DNA of 32,329 nt from a virus. The notes below the pieces were generated by a model that searched no databases, was not told the DNA's origin, and worked only from the letters and a program-made list of their open reading frames with translations. Shown here piece after piece: positions 1 through 10,600 of this stretch. The position numbers and the translations under genes were made by a program. Where the stretch lies: positions 1-32,329 of IMG/VR virus record IMGVR_UViG_3300025325_000006; one strand, given 5' to 3'. Every line of letters starts with the position of its first letter. Positions within the stretch are counted from its first letter, which is position 1.

Positions 1-127
1 ATTTCAAGTGTAGTAACATCTTTTCCGGCTGCATTAGCAAGTTTTATTTCATCATCATATCTTTGTGTTACTGCTGCACCTGCTTTTTTAGACGCTTCTA
101 TTGTTTTTTCAGCATTATCTTCAATAG
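1..127. repeat. Terminal direct repeat, left copy
   Basis: These 127 bases are identical to 32203-32329. The tape-measure reading frame runs uninterrupted across the join. An overlap of exactly 127 is typical of a de Bruijn assembler run with k=127, so this is best read as evidence of a circular or circularly permuted genome, not as a biological terminal repeat. Confidence 0.95.
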
Positions 128-626
128 CATTATTAGTTATTCCTAACCAATCAGTTAAATCCTTAAAAGCTTGAATAACTGTATCAATTACATCTTTAAT
201 AAATCCAAAAACTTTTCCTATTAAACCACCTGATTGAGTTAGTTTTTCAAAATTTTCAATTACATATTTAATTCCCTCAATTAAAAGAAAAATTGGAATA
301 GCTTTCATTGCTAAACCCAAAACTTTAAATCCAGCTCCAAGTTTTCCTGGGTCTGCGTTTACAAATCCTTCTTTTAATAATCCTAAAGATGAGTTTAATT
401 TTTCAATTCCTGACCCTTTTAATGAATTTGTAGCTTCATTAAGGTCTTCCATTTTATCTTTTAATTCAGCAACTCTTTCAGAAGCACCAGCAACTCCTTT
501 TATGGCATCAGACATGGCAGCTTTAGTCTCTTTTTTTAGACGAGTCATTTCATCAACAACTTTTCCAACATTTTGAGATGCTTGACCGGTATCTATTTTT
601 ATTTTTAATTCTATATCCTTTGCCAT
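1..626 (-). CDS. Tail tape measure protein, N-terminal part (split by the circle junction)
   Basis: The gene starts with ATG at 626 and reads leftward off the window. Because bases 1-127 recur at 32203-32329, it continues in frame at 32202 and stops at 31167, giving about 553 residues in all. This part holds roughly residues 1-208. It begins MAKDIELKIKIDTGQASQ, has a charged coiled-coil-like stretch, then a hydrophobic segment (GLAMKAIPIFLLIEGIKYVI, about residues 104-123) and amphipathic helices. This is the usual make-up of tape measure proteins, which set tail length and line the tube lumen. The size would fit a rather short siphovirus-like tail. It lies downstream of the fibre and 311-residue genes. 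The function comes from sequence character and context; no catalytic motif is visible. Confidence 0.8.
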   Translation of the reverse strand, partial: MAKDIELKIKIDTGQASQNVGKVVDEMTRLKKETKAAMSDAIKGVAGASERVAELKDKMEDLNEATNSLKGSGIEKLNSSLGLLKEGFVNADPGKLGAGFKVLGLAMKAIPIFLLIEGIKYVIENFEKLTQSGGLIGKVFGFIKDVIDTVIQAFKDLTDWLGITNNAIEDNAEKTIEASKKAGAAVTQRYDDEIKLANAAGKDVTTLE

Positions 627-640
627 TATTATTCTTTTTT

Positions 641-648
641 ATAAATAT
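641..648 (-). promoter_or_regulatory. Class II box (ATATTTAT) before the tape measure gene
   Basis: On the minus strand this reads TTTTTTATATTTATAAAAAA and ends 14 nt before the ATG at 626. The same box precedes several structural genes. It may be a promoter -10 element or simply an A/T-rich translation leader. Confidence 0.35.
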
Positions 649-666
649 AAAAAACTATTAATTGTT

Positions 667-1602
667 TTATATGATAGTTTCTATTACGTGATATGTGAAA
701 TTTGCTACATCAGTTGTTCCTACACCTAAATTTAATGTAAAAGACGAAGTAGTTGAAGTTACGTAAGTTGAATTCATCCTAACTGCTCCTGCTGAATTGG
801 TAGCAGAAATTACAACTATAGGTGCTGTTACATATAAATAACCAAATGGAAATGTTACAGTTCCTGCTGCTGTAGTTGGAGTTATTTGTACATTACCTGC
901 CACATCTGTACATTTAGTTCTCGATTGTGAACCTGCGACGTAAGTAGTAGTTGTTATTGCATTAAATGTAGCATTATTTGACTGAGTCTCAATAATGTGA
1001 TAATCATAAGTATGAACTTCTGCTAAAATAGCAGAAGTTGTATTTACAATAAATTTATTTAAATATGATGTTGTATAAACACATATATTATCTATGGCTG
1101 CTAAAACATTTGTTGGACTTATTACAATAATTGGTTCAGTTGCATAAGTATAACCATATGTTATTGTTGCTCCAGTTCCTGCATTATTTAATTTTGGAGT
1201 AATTGAAAAATGACCAGCAATATCTGTTGCATTTGTTCTACTAGATGTTGTTGCTGCCGCACCGGTTGCTATAGTTAAACCAGATGCATTATTTGTTTGA
1301 GTTTCAAAAGCGTGATAATTATATGAATGACTAAGTGTAATATTAGCACCAGCGCTAATATTAATTGTAAAATCATTTTGTGTGCTTGTAACATAAATTA
1401 AAGAAGAATCAGTTGCTGAAACTGAATTTATTGGAGAAATTATAACAATTGGAGCAATACCATATGTATAACCAAATGAAATAGTTACAGTACTTGCTAT
1501 AGAAGAACTTAATGCAAAAGTTACATTTCCAGCAACATCTGTTGCTTTATTAATTGAAGAAGAAGATATTCCTCTTGTATGTCCAATTGTTGGTAAAGCC
1601 AT
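667..1602 (-). CDS. Three-repeat tail or fibre-associated protein
   Basis: This 311-residue protein is built from three imperfect repeats of about 95 residues. Each has the pattern AGN(V/F)xxTP, then FGYxYxxxPIVxISPTN, then YVTSTxxxFTxN, ending in YxYHxIETQ. Alternating hydrophobic and small residues suggest all-beta modules, vaguely like H-type lectin or fibre-tip domains; that likeness is only an impression. It lies between the giant fibre gene and the tape measure gene on the same strand. A role as a fibre tip, adaptor or secondary receptor-binding protein is inferred from this position and the repeat architecture. No catalytic motif is visible. Confidence 0.6.
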   Translation of the reverse strand: MALPTIGHTRGISSSSINKATDVAGNVTFALSSSIASTVTISFGYTYGIAPIVIISPINSVSATDSSLIYVTSTQNDFTINISAGANITLSHSYNYHAFETQTNNASGLTIATGAAATTSSRTNATDIAGHFSITPKLNNAGTGATITYGYTYATEPIIVISPTNVLAAIDNICVYTTSYLNKFIVNTTSAILAEVHTYDYHIIETQSNNATFNAITTTTYVAGSQSRTKCTDVAGNVQITPTTAAGTVTFPFGYLYVTAPIVVISATNSAGAVRMNSTYVTSTTSSFTLNLGVGTTDVANFTYHVIETII

Positions 1603-1611
1603 TTTATTTAT

Positions 1612-1619
1612 TAAATAGT
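1612..1619 (-). promoter_or_regulatory. ACTATTTA box before the 311-residue gene
   Basis: The minus strand reads ACTATTTAATAAATAAAATG, placing the box 9 nt before the start at 1602. It matches the -10-like half of the class I motif but lacks the T-rich upstream half, so it is a weak candidate. Confidence 0.3.
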
Positions 1620-1654
1620 TTTAAATTTTCATATCCCATAATTTTTAAATTTTT

Positions 1655-4600
1655 TTAATCCTGTTGACTTTGAATATGTCCATTTTTTATTGAAAGTTTT
1701 GCGTTGGTAACAAATGATGTTGTGCCTATTCCAATACTTCCAGTTGTTTGAGAAAATGCCATTACAGTTCCTACGGTAGGGTTATAAATATTCAAATCGT
1801 TAGAACTTGCAGGTCTATATATAACCCATTTTTGTGTTGCTGCATTTGTAAATTCTAAAGCTGATTGATACCCATTTGCTGCATCTATTCTAATGTATTG
1901 ATTTGCTGTTGATGCTGAACTTCCTACTTGTAATAATTGAGAGGGGGTGGTTGTTCCTATGCCTACACTTCCAGTACCGGCAATTCTCATTACTTCTGGT
2001 GCAAGTGTATTATCAGTATTGGAAGTTCTGAAAGATATATAGCCAGATCCAGTCGATGATTGCATGGTGATTCTAGAATGCGTTGCGACTGTAGAACCAA
2101 AAATACCATCAACAGTCTTTCTGTTAATGTCCCAATATGCAGAACCTGTATTGGTTGCACTTTCTAAATTTAAAAATGTTGCAACATTAGCGCCACCTGT
2201 ATTACTTGATATTTGAAATTGATTAACATCTGTGCCTTTGATGTGTAGAATACTTGTTGGGGTTGTTATTCCAATACCTACATTACCACCAGTTGGTTGT
2301 AGATTAACATAGCTAGTAGTTTTTGTTGCATTACTTGTACCATCAATTGTTATAACACCATTAGCTGCATTACTGCCATAAATTTGTGGTGTTATCAATG
2401 ATGTACTTGCTGACATTGTAACAGCACTAAAAGTATTGGCTATTGCACTACCACTTATTTCTAATTTTTGAGAAGGGGAAGTTGTTCCTATGCCGACGTT
2501 ACCACCGTTAGGGTTCAAACTTAATGGTCTGGTTGTGTTAGAATTAGTTAAATTTTGTGCTTGAATCCAACTTCCGTATGGGGAAGCATTACCTACCCCC
2601 ATTGTCATTACTTCATCCTGAGATCCATCTAAAACAAATAATCCATTTGCAATTTGTCCAGATGATGAGGGATAAGATGCTGTTCCTTTAATATGAGTTT
2701 TGAGAAGTGGCGTTGTTGTTCCTATGCCGACGTTACCAGCAAGACTAATGAACATTCTTGTGCTTAATGTTGCTGCACCGGTAGCACCACTTGGAGCAGT
2801 ATAAAAATAAAAATTACCATTAGCCATTTCAATAACATTGCCATAACCATTAGCTCTATATTTCCAACCACCATTGTAATAAATATTGTCACTTATCATT
2901 ACATCACTTACTGCATATCCTTGGAGTTCTATACTTCCTACTTTCAATGAACTATTTGTTGAACTACCGGTTATTTCAAGTAAGGTTACTGGATTAGGAA
3001 TTCCAACTCCAACGTTGCCAGAAGGTAATATAACCATACTTGGAGCAGTAGTAGTTCCATTAGTTCTTTGGAAATAAGTATATCCATATGTTCCTGAATC
3101 ACCTGCAATGAAATTTGAAACACCTTGGGATGTATTAATAAGACTAAATGCTGTAGTTGTTTTCCTGTCTATCTTAATTCCATCAAGCAAATAACTAACT
3201 TCATCTTTACTTATGTGAAGCGGATTAGTAGGTGAAATTCCTATTCCGACATTTCCACCTGTTGATAATATCATTTGATCAACGTTGTTCTCTCTAAAAT
3301 GTATATTTAACCCAGTTTGTCTATTAATATACAATGATTTTCCCGGTGCACTATAAAAATTTGAACCTAAACCATTTAAACCATTAAGACTAATTACTCC
3401 ATAAGCTGTATTTGAAGACCAACTGTCAATAAGGACACTACCTGTACCAGAACCTTTTACTACTAATCTATCTGCAGGCGTTGCTGTCCCAATTCCTACA
3501 TAACCATTTGTGTGTATTCTCATTAACTCGGTAGATGTATGAAAAAAAGCGAATGGTTTAGCTGCGCTATGATAAAAATTTAATGAACTAACGCCACCAT
3601 AACCAACATTGCCTGAACCATTCTTAAAAATTTCAGAGGTTCCACCTGATGCGGTAAATATTAATTCTGTGTATGAAGATTGTACAGCACTACCAATGTT
3701 TGCTTGTACTGAAACGGTAGATGATTGTACATCTAATTTATAACCAGGAGTAACTGTTCCTATGCCTACGTTTCCACCACCTAAAACTGTTACTAAATTT
3801 GTTGTAAAATTTTTAATTTGCAACAATGTTTCAGAAGGAGAAAGTGCTTGCCAAGCTGTACCATTAGCTTTGCCACCAATAATAGTGGCTGCTGGTGTTG
3901 TATCAGTTGGATTACTTGATCCAATAATAGCATAGATATTTAATGCCTTTGTATCACCGCTACTTATTCCAACAACATTCAATCCACCTAATGTACTGGA
4001 AATTGGACCCATATAACCATACACGTTTGTTGGTGTTATAGCTGTCATACCGTGAGCTAAATCAGAATCAGATAATTGAAAAATGCCATCTTTAACTTCT
4101 AATTTGCTTGAAGGGGTTGCTGTGCCAATCCCAACATATCCAGTTTGCCCAGAAATCCTCATAAATTCAGTACCACCATCAGTACCACCTTTAAAAATAA
4201 TATCAGCACCTGCACCAGCAACACCAGTTGTGGGTTTAAAAGTTAAAGCTTGAGTTGTAGAAGTTCCACCAATAACTAAAGGAGAAGTAACAGAAGTGGA
4301 AGCGCTTATTGTAACAGCACTAAAAGTATTAGCTATAGCACTACCGTTTACTTCTAATTTTTGAGAAGGAGAAGCTGTACCAATCCCCACACTCCCACCA
4401 GATAAAATAGCAATTCTTGTAGCACCATTTAAATAAAATACCATACCATTTGGACCAGCATATGTTCCTGTTGCATTGTCTACGAATATTTCTCCATACC
4501 CAACTGTTCCAGCAGTGTTTTTAAAATCAACCTGTGAATAATTTGGTAAACTAATATATGAAGAAGTTGTTAAAATTCCAGATAATGTCAAAGCATTAAA

Positions 4601-7600
4601 TGAAGGGCTTGTAGCAACGTTGATAATTGGAGAGTTTGCAGTTCCACCGGTTGTGATATTACTTCCTGGTTGTACAAATACTCTATTCGCATTTATTTGA
4701 GCGTTTGTAATTAATGATAATTCTGTTGCGCCTGAATACAATGTTCCACCACCAACGGTTGTAGCTGTAACAGTTGTGGCTGATAAACTTGGAGCTAATA
4801 TATTACCTGTGAATGTTGCTCCACTTAGATTTGCTTTAGTTAAAAGCTGAGCTGAATGAGTACCGGCAAGTGCTGCTGAACCGAATAATAAACTTACGTC
4901 TGTACTTGCTGAAAAAATTGTAGCTCCTGAAACAGTTGTAGCACTAAAAGAAGGAGCGTTAACTGTACCTCTGATACTTAAATTTTTAGGAAAAAATTGA
5001 CTTGGATTCAATACGTCAATTCCATTACTAACACTTACATTGTCAATTATAACACCTGCCGGCGCATATATAGACGCTCTAACATATAAAGGTGATTGTG
5101 TTACACTTGTATTAGCACTACCATCATATAATGTTGTCCAAGTATCGCCACTATTATTACTTAAGTAATATTTAGCTCCATAATTTTCATTTGTTACTAT
5201 TTTAAGTCTGTAAGTTATACCAGCTGTATATACATAAGAAGTTGTAAATACTGAAACAGCATTTTCATATATTGCAATACCACCACCATTATAAAAATAA
5301 ATAGCGTGTGGCATATTGGTATAATTCATAGTTGTCGTACTAGCCCATCCATACATCGCGTAACTTGTTGCATTTGGATTAATAACATCCATCATTAATG
5401 TAAGTGTGTTTGTTCTATCATAAGCTTGGGTACTTGTAATACCATGTGATGTCCAATTACTAATTCCAGATATTGATAAATCATTATTTTGTGTGACTAC
5501 GCCAGTAGCAGTCCAATTTGAAGTGTTAAAAACAGTCCCATCAAATGTATCTGTAAATTGAACAAAATCTCCATTATTTGAGTTTGCTCCAACTGTTAAT
5601 GCTCCAGAAGTGTAATTATTATTAATTATAGCAGTAGTTGCACTTATTGTTGTGGCACTTAAAATAGGAGTGTTAACTTGACCTGTGAATGTAGCTCCTG
5701 ATAGATTTGCTTTAGTTAAAAGCTGAGCTGAATGGGTTCCTACAAGTGCTGCTGAACCGAATAATAAACTAACATTTGAAGCACCCGAATATAGAGTGTT
5801 TCCAGAAAGAATAGTTCCAAACACTGTACTTCCGGCTATGTTTCCACCGGTAACTGTACCAGTAAATGTTGCTCCACTAAGATTTGCCTTTGTCGCAAGT
5901 TGTGAATTGATTAAAGTTATGTTCGCTGGCGTTGCAAATAAAGTTGATACATCTGTTGAGCCTGAATATAAAGTGTTTCCAGAAAGAATAGTTCCAAATA
6001 CCGTGCTTCCAGCTATGTTTCCGCCTGTAACAGTGCCGGTAAATGTGGCTCCGGAAAGGTTGGCTTTGGTTGCGAGTTGTGAATTAATTAAAGTTATGTT
6101 CGCTGGTGTTGCAAATAAAGTTGATACATTTGAAGCACCCGAGTATAGAGTATTTCCAGAAATAGTGGTTCCAAAAATCGTTGTACCAACAATGGTTCCG
6201 CCGTTAACAGTGCCGGTAAAGGTAGCACCGGAGAGGTTGGCTTTTGTTGCAAGTTGTGAATTAATTAAAGTTATGTTCGCTGGTGTTGCAAATAAAGTTG
6301 ATACATCTGAAGCACCAGAGTAAAGTGTATTTCCAGAAAGTGCAGTTCCAAAAACTGTTGAACCTGCTATATTACCACCTGTAACTGTACCGGTAAATGT
6401 AGCTCCACTTAGGTTTGCCTTTGTTGCAAGTTGCGAATTGATTAAAGTTATGTTCGCTGGCGTTGCAAATAAAGTTGATACATCAGTTGAACCTGAATGA
6501 ATAGTTCCGCCTGAAAACGTGCCTCCACTTAGTGAATATGCATTGACATTTCCTCCAGCGGTAATTCTCATTCTTTCTGTTGGTGTAGCATTACTAAGTG
6601 TTGAATTTCTTGTTCCAAAAATTAAATCTCCAAGTGTGTGACCCACAATACTTTTCTCTTGAAATCCTATATATGCTGGCGCAATATTAGCTAATCCGGA
6701 ATTATAACCAAATCCTATTAATCTGTAAGAATTTAAATTATATTCATTACTGCCTAAATGTAAATATGTTGAAGCGCTAATTACTGTTGGTGCAGTTGTG
6801 GTATCAGTTGTAGACTGAAATATGGACGATTTAACATTGTTACTATTTAAAATTTTTAAATCAATACCAAATATAGTTCCACCGCTAATAGTTGTAGAAC
6901 TAAATGAAGGAGCGTTAACCTGACCTGTAAATGTATCACCAGAACGATTTGCTTTAGTTAGAAGCTGAGCTGAATGTGTTCCGGCAAGTGCTGCTGAACC
7001 GAATAATAAACTTACGTCTGAAGCACCCGAATATAAAGTATTGCCAGAAAGAGTAGTTCCGAAAACTGTACTTCCAGCTATGTTTCCACCAGTAACAGTA
7101 CCTGTGAAGGTAGCACCTGAAAGGTTGGCTTTTGTTGCAAGTTGTGAATTAATTGAAGTTATGTTTGCTGGTGTTGCGAATAAGGTTGATACATCAGAAG
7201 CTCCAGAGTAAAGTGTATTTCCGGAAAGGATAGTACCAAATACTGTTGAGCCGGCTATATTTCCACCGTTAACAGTACCGGTAAAGGTGGCTCCGCTAAG
7301 ATTTGCCTTTGTCGCAAGTTGTGAATTAATTAAAGTTATGTTCGCTGGTGTTGCAAATAAGGTTGATACATCTGAAGCACCCGAATATAGAGTATTTCCA
7401 GAAATAGTGGTTCCAAAAATCGTTGTACCTGCTATATTTCCACCAGTAACGGTGCCTGTAAATGTTGCTCCGCTTAGGTTTGCCTTGGTTAAAAGCTGAG
7501 CTGAATGAGTACCGGCAAGTGCTGCTGAGCCGAATAATAAACTTACGTCTGTACTTGCTGAAAAAATTGTAGCTCCTGAAACAGTTGTAGCACTAAAAGA

Positions 7601-10600
7601 AGGAGCGTTGACTTGTCCTGTAAATGTATCACCAGAACGATTTGCCTTTGTTAAAAGCTGAGCTGAATGAGTACCGGCAAGTGCTGCTGAGCCGAATAAT
7701 AAACTCACATCTGAAGCACCCGAATAAAGTGTATTGCCAGAAAGCACAGTTCCAAAAATCGTTGTACCAACAATGGTTCCACCATTGACAGTACCTGTGA
7801 ATGTAGCTCCACTTAGATTTGCCTTAGTTGCAAGTTGCGAATTGATTGAAGTTATGTTTGCTGGAGTTGCAAATAAAGTTGATACATCTGTTGAGCCTGA
7901 AATTAATGTTGTAGCAGTTAAAGTCGTAAAAGAACTTGCTCCTGAAGCTGTAATTGAAGCTATAGATGGCGAATTTACTAAATTAATAGTAGGATTATTT
8001 GCAGTTCCACCTGTTGTAATATTAGTTCCAGGTTGAACTCTGGTTATATCATTTCCATCATTAGTGGTTAAAAAAATATTATATAGATTTGTATTTCCAG
8101 AAAGTAAAATCCCTCCATTAATTGTTCCTCCACTAATTGTAGTTGCACTTAAAGAAGGAGCGTTAACTTGTCCTGTAAATGTAGCTCCACTTAGGTTTGC
8201 TTTGGTTGCAAGTTGAGAATTAATTAAAGTAATATTAGCAGGTGTTGCAAACAGGGTTGACACATCTGTTGAGCCTGAAATAAAAGAACCATTTGTTACT
8301 GAAATGTTTCCACCATTAACAGTTATAGCTGAGGTCAATATTTCTGTATTTGCAGACCAAGCACCTTTTGAATCAATTGTCCAAGTTGACGCGACACCGT
8401 TTGTTAATCCTGATAAAACTGAAATTCCACCATTTAACGCACTTAAATGTGAACCTGAAAGATTCATTACAATATTATTATCAGAAGTTTGAACCGTTGC
8501 TGTATTGAAAGTTGTTGCTGTTCCAAGAACATCTACATTTCCATAAATTTGAATCGAACCATTAACTGTTAATCCTGTTGTGCCTTGAGTTAAAATAGAA
8601 TTTCCCAAAACTTTATTTCCATTCCAAAGCGGAATAGTATTTGTTGAACCAGAACCTTGAATAAATATATTTTCAATATTTGTTGAGCCTGAAATTAATG
8701 TACTTGCAGATAATGTTGTAAACGAACTTGCTCCTGATGATGATATTGAGTTAAAACTCGGAGAATCAACTACATTAATAATTGGAAGATTTGCAGTTCC
8801 ACCGGTAGTGATATTACTTCCAGGTTGAACTCTTGTTATATCTTCAATTCCAGAAGCTAAATTTGAAATAATTGTTTCTAAATTTGTTGAGCCTGAAAAA
8901 AATGTTGTTGCAGAAATACCATTTGTTGATATTCCACTTAATGAAATTAAATTTGGAACATAAACAGTATTTGCTATATTCGCTGAAATATTATCTCCAA
9001 AAATAAATGTTGATTTTAAACCAGAATCAATTGTAGAACCAGAACCAACAATCATCGAACGAGGAGAGCCTGCTCCTATTATTAAATCTCTACCAACTGC
9101 TATTGAATTTTGTGAACCATAATCAATAAACACTCCTTGTCCACTTCCAATTCCTCCTGTTGATAAAATTTTTGGTCCACCAACAGCAACAACTTGCACA
9201 GGGTCACCTGGATTATTCCATGGGTGATAAATAGAAGTACTTGTAGTTGTACTTACAAATTTTTCTTTTAATTTAATTAATTCAACTTTTGAACTTTCAT
9301 TTGATGTTGGAGAATAATTAATTGAATTTACTATAAAATAATGTCCCGCTCCATCTTCACTTATTCCATCAATAAAAATAGAATCGCTGAATTTAAAATC
9401 ATTGATATCTTGTGGAGTTAAATAAATATTACAAGAAATTATTCTTGAATCTTTATCAGCAATACCATCGAGATAAGTTTTCCAATGTGCATTTATTAAA
9501 TTATTATCAGTAATTGAATCTAAATTATAATATTCATAATCAACTTTTCCAAATGCGATATCAGTAGTCCCTGTTGAAGGATGATTTAACATTCCTAAAT
9601 AAGGAAAATAAGTTTGAGTTTGACCACTTAATAACCAAGAATCAGCAGAAGGTAAAGGTAATATATTTGCAGTATTTTTTTGTAAAATCCTAATATTAAA
9701 ATCAGTTCTCCCAAAATTTTTATTTGAATCTTTCTTTCCTATTTTAGGAATAACAAATTCATTTACAGTAGAAGAACTAGATAATGACGATTCGTGAACT
9801 GATGCAGAAGGTGTTGGAGAAAAAATAACTTCTATTTTTTTCTCACCATCAATAAATTCATTATCAATTATAAAATATTCATCTCCAAATATTCTGGTGG
9901 TTGTTGTTTTATAGTCTTCATTGTAATAATCTTTATCTTCTTTATAAGTAAAAATTATTTTTTTATTTTGTTGTTCTGATATTAATTTTTGACTTATTGG
10001 AAATTTTAAATCCAATTTTTTTGTCCAATCTTTTGTTCTTAATCCTCTTGAAAAATAAGTATCACGAGGTTCTACTATTATTTTTTTTGTATTATCTTTA
10101 ACAGGATCAAGATAAAGATTATGCATGTAAATTAATGAGTTTAAAAAATCTTTTTGCTTAATCTTTTTTGGAACAATACCATTAAATATTAATGTTTGTC
10201 CGGGTAAAGCTTTTGTAGAAACTTTATTATAAAAATTAGTTCCGACAGAATATAAGTTATAATTTAAATCACCTCCTGCTCCTACTACGTTTATTTTTGT
10301 GTCAAGTCTAATTGTAACATAAAAAAGTTCTCCTGGTTGAACTACTCCAAATTGAGTTCCAACATTTCCATCTAAAGGTGGTGTTAAATAAGTTTTTAGT
10401 TTTCTATTGTTTAATATTATATCTCCATTAAATGTATTTAAAACATCTGATTGTGAATAAAAACTTCCCTCAAATCCACCTGAATAAGTTGAACGGTAAA
10501 ATTTAATAATAACATTTGATATTACAGGAGCAACATTTGTATTACTTCTTGTAAATTCCTCATCTAAAGTTATTGAAAACTGTTGAACAGAAGATGTGTC

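Noticed and set aside
2886-3077. Plus-strand 63-residue ORF.
   Set aside because: It lies wholly inside the fibre gene in antisense and looks like no protein family.
1655-8290. A diversity-generating retroelement acting on the fibre.
   Set aside because: No reverse transcriptase or template/variable repeat pair was seen; the repeats are in-frame modules.
5796-8492. Several plus-strand ORFs opposite the fibre gene (5796-6323, 7287-7499, 7734-8036, 8304-8492).
   Set aside because: They mirror the 177-bp repeats of the minus-strand fibre gene, repeat the same Val/Pro-rich peptide and have no gene-like context; they are shadows.
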